64,000 nt of DNA from Burkholderiales bacterium (lineage in GTDB: Bacteria; Pseudomonadota; Gammaproteobacteria; Burkholderiales; Casimicrobiaceae), in contig JAEUPL010000013.1 of NCBI GenBank assembly GCA_016790165.1, forward strand, positions 1-64,000. The letters are read 5' to 3'. The position numbers were made by a program, and so were the translations under genes. This document shows, piece after piece, positions 16,448 to 25,302 of the stretch. Position 1 is the stretch's first letter. Every line of letters begins with the position of its first letter. The notes under the pieces were generated by a model. That model did not search any database. It was not told the DNA's origin and saw only the letters and a list, made by a program, of their open reading frames with translations.

Positions 16448-17431
16448 ATGGATATTGCAGTAGATTCTGTCGCCATCTTGCGACGCGCGCGTTCGGTGTT
16501 GGCCACCGAGGCGGCAGCAATTGCGGCGGTGGAATCGCGCGTGGGTGCGCCATTGGTTGCCGCGGTGCAGACGATTCTGAATGCCGCTGGCCGTGTCGTG
16601 GTCACCGGCATCGGCAAATCGGGCCATGTGGGCCGAAAAATCGCGGCGACACTGGCGTCGACCGGTACGCCGGCTTTTTTTGTTCACCCCGCCGAGGCCA
16701 GCCACGGTGACATGGGCATGATCACCGCCGACGACGTCGTGATCGCGCTGTCGAACTCCGGTGAGGTGGCGGAGGTGAATGCGCTGCTGACACCGATCAA
16801 GCGCGTCGGCGCCCGCATTATTGCGATCACGGGCAATGAAAATTCCACGCTCGGCACCGAGGCGGACGTCACGCTCGACGCCGGCGTCGCCGCCGAGGCC
16901 TGCCCGCTGGGCCTGGCGCCGACGGCCAGTACGGCCGCTGCGATGGCGCTGGGCGATGCGCTGGCGATGGCGTTGCTCGAGGCGCGCGGCTTCACCGCGG
17001 AGGATTTCGCCCGCTCGCACCCCGGTGGGTCGCTGGGCCGACGCTTGCTCACCCACGTGCGCGACGTGATGCGCACCGGCACGGCGGTTCCGACCGTCGC
17101 GGCGGACGCCACGGTAGCGCAGGCGCTGTTTGAGATCACGGGCAAGGGCATGGGCATGACGGCGGTGGTCGCCGCCGACGGCGCCGTCGCCGGAATTTTT
17201 ACCGATGGCGATCTGCGCCGCTGCCTGCCGAAAGTCACCGACTTCAGTGCCGCCAAAGTGGCTGACTACATGACGTGCCAGCCGGTCAGCATTGGCCCCG
17301 ACGAGCTCGCGGTCGAGGCCGTCTCGGTGCTGGAGCAAGGGCGCAAGACGCAACTGCTGGTGGTCGACGCTCGCGGCAAACTGGTCGGTGCGCTGCACAT
17401 GCACGACCTGTTGCGTGCCAAGGTGGTGTGA
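16448..17431 (+). CDS. kdsD: arabinose-5-phosphate isomerase (KdsD/KpsF/GutQ family)
   Basis: The enzyme converts ribulose-5-phosphate to arabinose-5-phosphate, the precursor of KDO. The 327-residue protein has an N-terminal SIS domain (about 30-180) with VVVTGIGKSGHVGRKIAATLASTGTPAFFVHPAEASHGDMG, and two C-terminal CBS domains (about 200-325). The ATG at 16448 gives the family N-terminus. It heads the KDO/LPS transport cluster; kdsC starts 2 bp after its stop. Confidence 0.95.
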   Translation: MDIAVDSVAILRRARSVLATEAAAIAAVESRVGAPLVAAVQTILNAAGRVVVTGIGKSGHVGRKIAATLASTGTPAFFVHPAEASHGDMGMITADDVVIALSNSGEVAEVNALLTPIKRVGARIIAITGNENSTLGTEADVTLDAGVAAEACPLGLAPTASTAAAMALGDALAMALLEARGFTAEDFARSHPGGSLGRRLLTHVRDVMRTGTAVPTVAADATVAQALFEITGKGMGMTAVVAADGAVAGIFTDGDLRRCLPKVTDFSAAKVADYMTCQPVSIGPDELAVEAVSVLEQGRKTQLLVVDARGKLVGALHMHDLLRAKVV

Positions 17432-17432
17432 C

Positions 17433-18029
17433 GTGGCACGCGTCGTGATCCCTCGTCCGCCGACCGTGGCCGAGCGCATGCAGGCGGTGCGCGGCCTCGT
17501 GTGCGACGTGGACGGCGTGTTGACCGACGGCAAGCTCAACTATCTCGGCGATCAGGAGCTGAAATCGTTCTCGGTGCTCGATGGGTTTGGCATCACGCTG
17601 GCTAAACAGGCAGGCTGGCGTGTGGCCCTGTTGACGGCGCGCGGCGGCCCGGCCGTCGAGCGGCGTGCCGCGGAACTGGGCGTCGAGCTGGTCAGCGGCG
17701 AACGCAACAAGGGCGTGGCGTTTCGCGCGCTCTGTGATCGCTGGCAGCTGCCGGCGGCGAACGTGGCCTACATCGGTGACGACTGGCTCGATCTGCCGGC
17801 GATGCTGCAGGCGGGGCTGGCCGCCACCGTGCCGGCGAGCGCCGCCGCGGTGCGTCAGCGCGCGCACTGGCTGGCGACCGCCGAAGGCGGCAACGGCGCG
17901 GTGCGCGAGTTCGTCGAGGCGGTGCTGCGCTTGCAGGGCCGGCTCGATGCCTTGCTTCAGCGGTATCTGAACGGCGATGGTGAAACTCGTGCTGGCGCGG
18001 ACGAGGCAGACAAGGCGGGCGCGCCGTGA
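17433..18029 (+). CDS. kdsC: KDO-8-phosphate phosphatase
   Basis: KdsC removes the phosphate from KDO-8-P to release KDO for lipid A-core synthesis. The 198-residue HAD-superfamily protein has the nucleophile motif CDVDGVLTDGKL, the second motif LLTARGGPAVERRAAELGV, and YIGDDWLDLPAM with the metal-binding aspartates. It is a minimal C0-type HAD that works as a tetramer in the family. The start is taken as GTG at 17433, 2 bp after the kdsD stop; later GTG codons are possible. It overlaps lptC by 4 bp. Confidence 0.94.
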   Translation: MARVVIPRPPTVAERMQAVRGLVCDVDGVLTDGKLNYLGDQELKSFSVLDGFGITLAKQAGWRVALLTARGGPAVERRAAELGVELVSGERNKGVAFRALCDRWQLPAANVAYIGDDWLDLPAMLQAGLAATVPASAAAVRQRAHWLATAEGGNGAVREFVEAVLRLQGRLDALLQRYLNGDGETRAGADEADKAGAP

Positions 18030-18652
18030 GCACGATCGTCTGGCGGCGGCGGCAGGATCGGCTGGCGGCCCTGTTCCCGCTGTTTGCCGTGGCCCTGTTT
18101 GCGCTGTTGACCTACTGGCTGGACGCGCGCGTGACCGAGAGCGCTCGTGTACAGCGTCAGTCGTCGCAGCCCGCACCAGACCACTTTCTTGAAGGTTTCA
18201 GGATTGAGCGGACGACGGCCGATGGGCGCGTCGAAAGCACCGTCGTCGGCGACAAGGCCACGCATTACCCGGCGACGCGCACCACCGTGATTGAGCGCCC
18301 ACGCTACGACAGTGAACCGGCGGGCAAACCGCGCATGGACGTCGTAGCTGATCGAGCCACCATGCACAGCAGCGAAAAGGGCGGCATCGATCGCGTTGAC
18401 TTCGCGGGCAAGGTGGTGGCGAAGCAGGCGGCAAGCCCGGGGCGTGATGCGCTGACTTACGAGAGCGACACATTGACCGTATTCCCGAAAACTCAGCAGG
18501 CACAAACCGATGCCGTGACGCGCACCACCAGCGGTGACCGCGTGATGACGACTCGGGGCTTGCGCGTGGATGCCGAGAAAAAGCAGGGACAAACGAACCG
18601 GGGTATCGCCATTGAGCTGCGTCCGAAAGACGTGGACAGCAACAAGGAGTGA
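18026..18652 (+). CDS. lptC: LPS export protein LptC
   Basis: LptC is a bitopic inner-membrane protein that hands LPS from the LptBFG extractor to LptA. The 208-residue protein has one N-terminal membrane helix (about 12-32, FPLFAVALFALLTYWL) followed by a periplasmic beta-jellyroll. It has low sequence conservation, but size, topology and position between kdsC and lptA are diagnostic. It starts with GTG at 18026, overlapping kdsC by 4 bp. Confidence 0.9.
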   Translation: MSTIVWRRRQDRLAALFPLFAVALFALLTYWLDARVTESARVQRQSSQPAPDHFLEGFRIERTTADGRVESTVVGDKATHYPATRTTVIERPRYDSEPAGKPRMDVVADRATMHSSEKGGIDRVDFAGKVVAKQAASPGRDALTYESDTLTVFPKTQQAQTDAVTRTTSGDRVMTTRGLRVDAEKKQGQTNRGIAIELRPKDVDSNKE

Positions 18653-18654
18653 CC

Positions 18655-19353
18655 ATGACGACCAAGCTTTCATCTGCCTGCACCACGCGGGTGACCGCCG
18701 CGTTCACGAGCGCTGTGGCCTGCGTGGCGCTGTTCGCAGCCGCACCCGCCGTCGCCGAAAAGGCGGATCGCAAGGAAAAGATCACGATCAATGCCGTGGA
18801 CGGCGATGCAGATCACGGCAAGGGCTTCTATCGCCTGGAAAAAAACGTGGTGATCGCACAGGGTACGCTGAGAATTACGGCGGATCGCGGCACGGCGCAG
18901 ACCACCGCCAACGACAACTACAACGCCACGCTGACCGGCAAACCGGTGTGCTTCCGCCAGCGTACCGACAACGCCGACTGGGCGCAGGGTGTGGCGGATC
19001 GCGTCGACTACGACAGCGGCAAAGGGATTGTCGAACTGATTGGTAACGCCACCCTGTTTGTGGGCGATGACGAAACACGCGCGAACTACATCACCTACAA
19101 CACACAAACCAGCAAGTACGAAGCGCGCGATTCCAAGCAGCGGACCAGCGAGGGCAAGGGCGTGACCTTCGTGCTCGCACCGCGTGACAACAACGAGGAT
19201 GCGCCTGCGTCTGCGGCTGGTACTGGCGCCGCTGCGCCGGCCGCACCGGCGGCAGCAACCGCGGCAAAGCCCGTGGCGAATTCCCGCGCTCCGAAAACCA
19301 AGACTGATTCACCTCCGAAACGCAATGAGCCAGCTTTCAGCCGCTGCGCTTAA
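18655..19353 (+). CDS. lptA: LPS transport periplasmic protein LptA
   Basis: LptA forms the periplasmic bridge that carries LPS to the outer membrane. The 232-residue precursor has a signal peptide (about 1-34, ending AVA) and an OstA-like domain with [24 protein letters not shown] and [19 protein letters not shown]. The C-terminus carries a low-complexity Ala/Pro tail (about 185-225) beyond the usual domain. The ATG at 18655 follows AAGGAG. Its last 29 bp overlap lptB in another frame. Confidence 0.93.
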   Translation: MTTKLSSACTTRVTAAFTSAVACVALFAAAPAVAEKADRKEKITINAVDGDADHGKGFYRLEKNVVIAQGTLRITADRGTAQTTANDNYNATLTGKPVCFRQRTDNADWAQGVADRVDYDSGKGIVELIGNATLFVGDDETRANYITYNTQTSKYEARDSKQRTSEGKGVTFVLAPRDNNEDAPASAAGTGAAAPAAPAAATAAKPVANSRAPKTKTDSPPKRNEPAFSRCA

Positions 19354-20047
19354 GAAGCGCTACAAGTCACGAACCGTCGTCCACGATGTCTCACTCACCG
19401 TCGACAGCGGTGAGGTGGTCGGCTTGCTCGGTCCGAACGGAGCCGGCAAGACCACCTGCTTCTACATGATTGTGGGGTTGGTGGCCGCCGATGGCGGCGC
19501 CATCAAATTGGACGGTCGCGATCTCACGCATCTGCCGATTCACGAGCGGGCACGGCAAGGGCTTTCGTACTTGCCACAGGAAGCATCCATATTCCGCAAG
19601 CTCACCGCAGGCGAAAACATTCGCGCGATTCTCGAATTGCGAGAGAAGGATGAGTCAGTCATCGAGCGGGAACTGCAGGCGCTGCTCGATGATCTGGCGA
19701 TCGCCCACCTGCGCGACACGCCGTCCGTGGCGCTGTCCGGGGGCGAGCGTCGGCGGCTGGAAATCGCACGGGCATTGGCGTCGCGACCGCGCTTCATCCT
19801 GCTCGATGAACCATTCGCGGGTGTTGATCCCATCGCCGTGATCGAGATCCAGCGCATCGTTCGCTTTCTGCGCGAGCGTGGCATTGGTGTACTGATTACC
19901 GACCACAACGTGCGCGAAACACTGGGCATCTGCGATCGTGCCTACATCATCAGCGAAGGCCGTGTACTGGCGGACGGCCACCCTGAGACCATCATCGGCA
20001 ACGAATCGGTGCGCAAGGTCTACCTCGGCGAGCACTTCCGTTTGTAG
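19325..20047 (+). CDS. lptB: LPS export ABC transporter ATPase LptB
   Basis: The 240-residue ATPase powers LPS extraction by LptFG, which are not in this window. It has Walker [11 protein letters not shown]-loop [13 protein letters not shown], signature [15 protein letters not shown], Walker [15 protein letters not shown] and H-loop TDHN. The [33 protein letters not shown] block is specific to LptB. The ATG at 19325 lies inside lptA, giving a 29-bp overlap. rpoN follows 8 bp after the stop. Confidence 0.97.
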   Translation: MSQLSAAALKKRYKSRTVVHDVSLTVDSGEVVGLLGPNGAGKTTCFYMIVGLVAADGGAIKLDGRDLTHLPIHERARQGLSYLPQEASIFRKLTAGENIRAILELREKDESVIERELQALLDDLAIAHLRDTPSVALSGGERRRLEIARALASRPRFILLDEPFAGVDPIAVIEIQRIVRFLRERGIGVLITDHNVRETLGICDRAYIISEGRVLADGHPETIIGNESVRKVYLGEHFRL

Positions 20048-20055
20048 CCGACGAC

Positions 20056-21681
20056 GTGAAGGCCGGCCTCCAGCTCAAGCTCGCGCAGCACCTGACGCTG
20101 ACGCCACAACTGCAACAGTCGATCCGGTTGTTGCAGCTCTCGACACTGGAATTGCAACAAGAGATTGCGACTGCGCTCGCCGAAAATCCATTGCTTGAGT
20201 TGGCTGACGCCGACATCGGCGGTGACGATGGCGACGGCGGTGACGCCGGGCTGATCGTGTCGCTCGACGCTTTGCCGGTTGCCCGTGATGCAGACGCAGC
20301 ACTTGACGGTAGCGACTTGATGTTTGACCGCACTGAAGTCCCGGAGTCGATGCCTGACGCCGACCGGCACGAGCGCACGGCTGCCGACGCCCCTGAGGCG
20401 ACGTTTGACCTGCGAGAACCCAAGGCGATGCCCATGGAACGTGGCGCGGACGCGGTGAAAACGGAAACGACCGCCAGCGACGGCGGAGACGCGGACTACG
20501 ATCAACCCGCACTCGACTTCTCGGAGTGGGGCAGTGGCGGCTCCGGCAGTTTCGACGACGATGATGATGCCTACGAGTCACAACGCTCGGGCGCGGAAAG
20601 TCTGGTTGAACACCTGCGCGCGCAGCTCGCGTTGATCGACGCGCCGACAGAGACGGTGCAACTCGTGCGCGCGATGATTGAGTGCCTGGATGATGACGGC
20701 TTTCTCACCGCCACGCGCGAGGATATCGAGGCCTTGTTGCCGCACGTTGGCGATGAGGACATCATTTCGGTCGCCCAGTGGGACGACGCGTTGCGTGCGC
20801 TACAGGCGATGGATCCGGTCGGTGTTGGGGCGCGCGACCTGCGCGAATGCCTGTTGCTGCAGCTTGCGGCACACCGGCAGAACGCGGACGTTCGTCTGGC
20901 GCGGCGCATCGTCACCGAGGCGCTGGATCTGCTCGGCGCGCGCGACTACGTGAAAATCCGCAAGCGCTTTGACATCGACGATGACGACCTGCGTGCCGCC
21001 CAATCCGTGATCCGTACGCTGACGCCGCGCCCCGGCGCACCCTTCGCGGACGTGTCGTGTGTACAAATGATCCCGGACGTGATTGTGCGTCGCAGCAAGC
21101 GACGCTGGATCGCGGAATTGAATCCCGCCGCGGTGCCGCGCCTGTCGGTTAACGCCGTGTATGCCGACATGCTGCAACGCCAAAAGGAGGGACGCTCCAC
21201 ACCACTGGCAACCCAGTTGCAAGAGGCGCGCTGGTTGGTTAAGAATGTGGCTCAACGGTTCGACACGATTCTTCGGGTTTCCAGCGAGATTGTGGACAGG
21301 CAGCAGGCTTTTTTTGATCACGGTGAAGTTGCCATGCGTCCGCTGGTGCTACGCGAGATAGCCGATGCGCTCGGCCTGCACGAATCGACCGTTTCCCGCG
21401 TCACGACGCAGAAGTTTCTGGCCTCGCCGCGCGGCTCGTTCGAACTCAAGTATTTCTTCGGCAGCCATGTGGCGACCGATGCGGGCGGCGCTGCCTCGTC
21501 GACGGCGATTCGCGCCATGATCAAGTCACTTATCACAGAGGAGGACCCCAACGAGCCATTAACGGACAGTCGCATCGCTGAGCTGCTCGGGGAGCAGGGC
21601 ATCATCGTTGCGCGCCGCACCGTGGCCAAGTACCGGGAACTGCAAAACATCGACCCGGTCAATCTGAGACGACGCCATTGA
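20056..21681 (+). CDS. rpoN: RNA polymerase sigma-54 factor
   Basis: Sigma-54 directs polymerase to -24/-12 promoters that need enhancer-binding activators. The 541-residue protein has region I (residues 1-50: LKLAQHLTLTPQLQQSIRLLQLS, ENPLLEL) and an acidic variable region II (about 55-175). The core-binding and HTH region (about 430-460) is followed by the C-terminal RpoN box ARRTVAKYRE, which reads the -24 element. The start is GTG at 20056. It is linked, as in many proteobacteria, to lptB upstream and hpf-ptsN downstream. Confidence 0.97.
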   Translation: MKAGLQLKLAQHLTLTPQLQQSIRLLQLSTLELQQEIATALAENPLLELADADIGGDDGDGGDAGLIVSLDALPVARDADAALDGSDLMFDRTEVPESMPDADRHERTAADAPEATFDLREPKAMPMERGADAVKTETTASDGGDADYDQPALDFSEWGSGGSGSFDDDDDAYESQRSGAESLVEHLRAQLALIDAPTETVQLVRAMIECLDDDGFLTATREDIEALLPHVGDEDIISVAQWDDALRALQAMDPVGVGARDLRECLLLQLAAHRQNADVRLARRIVTEALDLLGARDYVKIRKRFDIDDDDLRAAQSVIRTLTPRPGAPFADVSCVQMIPDVIVRRSKRRWIAELNPAAVPRLSVNAVYADMLQRQKEGRSTPLATQLQEARWLVKNVAQRFDTILRVSSEIVDRQQAFFDHGEVAMRPLVLREIADALGLHESTVSRVTTQKFLASPRGSFELKYFFGSHVATDAGGAASSTAIRAMIKSLITEEDPNEPLTDSRIAELLGEQGIIVARRTVAKYRELQNIDPVNLRRRH

Positions 21682-21757
21682 TCGCCGCCGCCGGAGAGGG
21701 CTAGGCGCGCAAATGGTGGCGAGCGTTCACCGATGACAATTTTCAAGAGGTACGTTC

Positions 21758-22084
21758 ATGAATCTGCACATTACTGGTCATCATGTTGCCGTCACGGATG
21801 CGCTGCGCGCGTACATGACATCGAAGCTCGATCGCGTCACGCGACACTTCGATCACGTGATCGACGTCAACGTGGTGATGTCGGTGGAAAAACTGCGACA
21901 AAAAGTCGAAGCCAATGTGCATTTGAGCGGACGCGAAATTCACGCTGCGTCCGAAGGCGAAAACCTCTACGCCGCGATTGACGAACTGGCCGATAGGCTT
22001 GATCGGCAGGTGGTGCGGCACAAGGAAAAACTCAAGGCGCAGCGCGACGAGGGATTCGAGCGCAAGCGTACCGATCTGAATTGA
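21758..22084 (+). CDS. hpf: ribosome hibernation promoting factor (HPF/RaiA family)
   Basis: The 108-residue protein binds the 30S decoding region in stationary phase and helps dimerise or silence ribosomes. It is the short form, lacking the C-terminal dimerisation domain of long HPF. Visible blocks are MNLHITGHHVAVTDALRAYMTSKLDRVTRHFDHV, an EANVHLSGREIHA strand and the DLYAAIDELADRLDRQ-like helix (here NLYAAIDELADRLDRQV). An AAGAGG sequence precedes the ATG at 21758. Confidence 0.95.
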   Translation: MNLHITGHHVAVTDALRAYMTSKLDRVTRHFDHVIDVNVVMSVEKLRQKVEANVHLSGREIHAASEGENLYAAIDELADRLDRQVVRHKEKLKAQRDEGFERKRTDLN

Positions 22085-22233
22085 GCGACAGGCACGGACG
22101 GCGTGCTGCACTGCACTAGAATCGTCACCAGTGGCGTCGGGCAGCAGTCTTGCTGCGGCCTCCGCCCGCACGCCGTCATTCACGAAGTCGTTGGCGCACT
22201 GCGCTGGCACTTCCCATCGGATTTCTGTTGCCC

Positions 22234-22686
22234 GTGAGCCGCCTCGCCGATCTACTGACCCCGGAAAACGTATTGCTCGACCTTGACGTGGCGAACAAGC
22301 GCCGCCTGTTTGAGGAGATCGCGCTTGCGGCAGAGTCGCGCTACGACCTGGCGCCGACCGTTACAGTCGATAGTCTGCTCGCCCGCGAGCGGCTGGGCTC
22401 GACGGGGCTTGGGCAGGGCATTGCCATCCCGCATGGCCGCATTCGTGGTCTGGATCGGGCGATCGGCTTTTTCGCGCGACCCAGAACCCCAATTCCTTTT
22501 GAAGCGCCGGATAACCAGCCCGTGCGCCACATTTTTGTGCTGCTCGTGCCTGAGGCCGCAACCGACGAACATCTGCAAATCCTGTCAGAACTGGCGCAGC
22601 GCTTTTCCAATCGCAGCTTCCGGGAATCGCTCGCGTCGGCCGCCGCACCGTCGGCGATCCACACGCTGTTCAGCGCGTCCACGTAG
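22234..22686 (+). CDS. ptsN: nitrogen-PTS EIIA protein
   Basis: PtsN is the phospho-acceptor of the nitrogen-related phosphotransferase chain and controls K+ and other functions by its phosphorylation state. The protein of about 150 residues has the active-site histidine in IAIPHGRI and the GLGQG segment before it. The GTG at 22234 gives the normal N-terminus (VSRLADLLTPENVLLDLDV). An upstream extension to about 22150 is open but not family-like. It is followed by hprK, as in most betaproteobacteria. Confidence 0.93.
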   Translation: MSRLADLLTPENVLLDLDVANKRRLFEEIALAAESRYDLAPTVTVDSLLARERLGSTGLGQGIAIPHGRIRGLDRAIGFFARPRTPIPFEAPDNQPVRHIFVLLVPEAATDEHLQILSELAQRFSNRSFRESLASAAAPSAIHTLFSAST

Positions 22687-22712
22687 CGGTCACGTCACTG
22701 CCCGGGTCTTCC

Positions 22713-23651
22713 ATGCGCTCCGTTGAAATTTCGCAATTGTTCGCAGACAACCAGGAGCGATTGGACTTGCTGTGGCTGGCCGGGCGCGACGGCGGCGGGC
22801 GCATCCTGTCACGCGACACGACCGCGCAGGCCGATGTGGGCTTGGTCGGACACATGAATTTCATCCACCCGTTCCGGGTGCAATTGATCGGGCCCGCCGA
22901 GATGGCCTATTTCGGCACGCTCAGCGCCGACGCGCAACAAGCCACCTTTGCTCGCTTGCTCGTGGATGAGTTGGGCGCCGTTCTCGTCTGCGGCGTTGGC
23001 GCTCCGGCAGATTACATGCTGGCGCAGTGTGATCGCGAACATGTGCCGCTGATGCAGTGTCCGCATCCGAGTCCGCACGTGGTGGACGTGTTGCGCCTTT
23101 ATCTCTCCCGCATGCTGGCCGCAAATGCGACGCTGCACGGGGTGTTTCTCGACGTGCTGGAGATGGGCGTGTTGATCACCGGCGCGTCTGCCATCGGCAA
23201 GAGCGAACTGGCGCTTGAGCTGATCAGCCGCGGCCACGGCTTGATTGCCGACGACATCGTCGAGGTCTACAAGATGTCGCCGGAGTTGATTGAGGGCCGC
23301 TGCCCGGATGTACTGAAAGATTTTCTTGAAGTCCGGGGTATCGGCATCCTCAATATCCGCACGACATTCGGTGAGACGGCAGTGCGTCCGCGCAAGTCAC
23401 TGAAACTGATTGTGCATCTGGAGGATCACACCGACGAGCAGTTCAAGCGGCTTGATCGCATGAGTGTCAACGCGACCTATCAGGAAGTGCTTGGCGTCAA
23501 GATTCGCAAGGTGGTCATACCGGTGGCGGCCGGTCGAAATCTCGCTGTGCTGGTCGAAACCGCTGTGCGCAACTTCGTGCTGAATTTGCGTGGCATTGAC
23601 TCTACGCGCGAGTTCATCGAACGCCAGTCCAAACTCATGGAGGAAGGCTGA
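22713..23651 (+). CDS. hprK: HPr kinase/phosphorylase
   Basis: HprK phosphorylates and dephosphorylates the regulatory serine of HPr. The 312-residue bifunctional enzyme has a substrate-sensing N-terminal domain (about 1-130) and a catalytic domain with P-loop GASAIGKS at 157-164. H142 is in LHGVFLDVLEMGVL and the HprK signature is FLEVRGIGILNIR. Together with ptsN and rapZ it suggests a sugar-independent regulatory PTS. Confidence 0.97.
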   Translation: MRSVEISQLFADNQERLDLLWLAGRDGGGRILSRDTTAQADVGLVGHMNFIHPFRVQLIGPAEMAYFGTLSADAQQATFARLLVDELGAVLVCGVGAPADYMLAQCDREHVPLMQCPHPSPHVVDVLRLYLSRMLAANATLHGVFLDVLEMGVLITGASAIGKSELALELISRGHGLIADDIVEVYKMSPELIEGRCPDVLKDFLEVRGIGILNIRTTFGETAVRPRKSLKLIVHLEDHTDEQFKRLDRMSVNATYQEVLGVKIRKVVIPVAAGRNLAVLVETAVRNFVLNLRGIDSTREFIERQSKLMEEG

Positions 23652-23710
23652 CAAGGACGCGGTCGGCCCGCCGTCGGCCGGGCCGTGCGCGTCCATGTCC
23701 CCGTCGCACC

Positions 23711-24583
23711 ATGCAGATCATTCTCGTCCTTGGCGTTTCTGGTGCCGGCAAGAACGTCGCTCTAGGCGCCCTTGAAGACATTGGCTTCGCCATAGTCAAC
23801 AACCTGCCGGCGGCGTTGCTGGTTGATACCGTGGAGGCGATGCTCGCGACACACACGCAGTCGCTTGGGATCAGTCTGAACGCCCATTCCCCGACATTCG
23901 TGCATGATTTTGATCACAGCTGCATCGTGTTGCGCGCGCGTCACGTCGGCACGCCGCTGCGCGTCATCCGTATTGACGCCAGCGACCAGACGCTGCAGCG
24001 ACGATTCGCCGAAACGCGACGCAAGCATCCATTCAGCAACGATCAAACGCCGCTCGCAGCGGCGATCGCCGAGGAGCGGGCGCGCCTCCGTGCCGTACTG
24101 CATGACCAGCCATCGCTGGTGCACGATCTCGACACCAGCGCGACGAGTACCCATTTGTTGCGTCAACGCGTGCGGCAGTTCGCCACATCGCTGGACACTA
24201 ACCCCGCGCTGCCGCTGCTCGAGATTTCTTCGTTTGCCTATCGCGAGGGCATTCCGCCGGATGCAGATCTGGTGTTTGACGCACGCATCTTGCCGAATCC
24301 CTATTACGAGCCCGGTCTGGCAGCGCTCACTGGACGCGACGTCCCGGTCGTCGCATTTCTGCAGGCGCAGCCGGAGACGGCACACCTGATCGCAGCGATG
24401 GCCGCCTATGTGCGTGCGTCATTGCCCGGGTTTGTTGCCGACAACCGCCCGCGTATTCATGTCGCGATTGGGTGCACTGGCGGAAAACATCGGTCGGTGT
24501 ATGTCGCCAACGCGCTGCAAGCCGCACTCAGTGGAGAAGCGCGCGTGCTTCGCCATGACCGGGAGCACCCGCTCACCTCCTGA
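23711..24583 (+). CDS. rapZ: RapZ-family nucleotide-binding protein with altered Walker A
   Basis: RapZ binds nucleotides and small RNAs; in enterobacteria it steers GlmZ to RNase E and so sets glucosamine-6-phosphate synthase levels. The 290-residue protein has an N-terminal P-loop domain and the conserved C-terminal block VAIGCTGGKHRSVYVANAL. The Walker A reads GVSGAGKN (8-15): the usual Ser/Thr after Lys is Asn15 (codon AAC at 23753-23755), which should weaken Mg-nucleotide binding. Everything else looks intact. A LON-domain gene follows 14 bp downstream. Confidence 0.93.
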   Translation: MQIILVLGVSGAGKNVALGALEDIGFAIVNNLPAALLVDTVEAMLATHTQSLGISLNAHSPTFVHDFDHSCIVLRARHVGTPLRVIRIDASDQTLQRRFAETRRKHPFSNDQTPLAAAIAEERARLRAVLHDQPSLVHDLDTSATSTHLLRQRVRQFATSLDTNPALPLLEISSFAYREGIPPDADLVFDARILPNPYYEPGLAALTGRDVPVVAFLQAQPETAHLIAAMAAYVRASLPGFVADNRPRIHVAIGCTGGKHRSVYVANALQAALSGEARVLRHDREHPLTS

Positions 24584-24597
24584 AAGCAGTTTTGCCG

Positions 24598-25224
24598 ATG
24601 TTTTCATTTCTGACACGCAAGGCCGCGCCATCGCAACCCACGACGCTGGCGTTGTTTCCGCTGGCGGCGACGCTCTTTCCCGGCGGCCGGTTGGCGCTGA
24701 AGGTATTCGAGCAGCGGTATCTCGAATTGGCCAAGCAGCGCGTGGCAGATGGCGAGCGTTTTGGTGTGGTGACCCTGACCGCAGGTGGCGAGGTGGGGGC
24801 GGAACAACGATTCGCCAACGTTGGAACTGCCGTGCGGGTCGCCTCATATGACGTGCCTTCGCCAGGGCTATTTCAGCTTGATGTGGTGGCCGAGGATCGT
24901 TTCGAGATACTGAGTACGCAGGTGGAGCCGAATGGCTTGCATCAGGCCGAAATACGCTGGCTTCCGGCCGAACCACGACTGCCGCTGCCCTCTGCCTACG
25001 CCGACCTCGGGCGCATGCTGGAACAGGTGATTGCCCGCAACGGACGCGACAAATTTGCCGATCCGATCGCGCTGGATGACGCGAGCTGGGTCGGTGCGCG
25101 CTGGGTTGAGATGCTCCAGGTGCCGGCCACCATCAAGCAGAGCCTGCTTGAAATCAACGATGCCGAGTTGCGGCTCAAGACGGTCCGCCAGATTTTGCAG
25201 CGCATGGGCTCGGCGACCGGATAG
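24598..25224 (+). CDS. LON substrate-binding-domain protein (YcaD-like)
   Basis: The 208-residue protein consists of a single N-terminal-type LON domain, as found in small peptidase S16-like proteins without a protease domain. It shows LALFPLAATLFPGGRLALKVFEQRYLEL near the start, GERFGVVTLTAGGEVG, and a helical C-terminal half (LLEINDAELRLKTVRQIL). There are no AAA+ or Ser-Lys protease motifs, so it is probably a binding or adaptor protein. The ATG at 24598 gives the natural N-terminus. It follows rapZ closely. Confidence 0.85.
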   Translation: MFSFLTRKAAPSQPTTLALFPLAATLFPGGRLALKVFEQRYLELAKQRVADGERFGVVTLTAGGEVGAEQRFANVGTAVRVASYDVPSPGLFQLDVVAEDRFEILSTQVEPNGLHQAEIRWLPAEPRLPLPSAYADLGRMLEQVIARNGRDKFADPIALDDASWVGARWVEMLQVPATIKQSLLEINDAELRLKTVRQILQRMGSATG

Positions 25225-25253
25225 CACCATCCGGGCCAGTCGGGGCACGTAAA

Positions 25254-25271
25254 ATTGACGTTTTCGTCAAT
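25254..25271. promoter_or_regulatory. perfect 7-bp inverted repeat upstream of yebC
   Basis: ATTGACG (25254-25260) and CGTCAAT (25265-25271) flank TTTT. It lies 29 bp after the LON-domain gene and 31 bp before yebC. There is no T-tail on either strand, so an operator or RNA hairpin is more likely than a terminator. The TTGACG could also serve as a -35 box, though no clear -10 follows. Confidence 0.35.
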
Positions 25272-25302
25272 GTAGCGGGCGCGTCGTACGTGCCGAATCA
25301 TC

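Noticed and set aside
16331-17539. 402-codon minus-strand open frame opposite kdsD
   Set aside because: Antisense to kdsD, with low-complexity His/Arg/Gln content and no family features.
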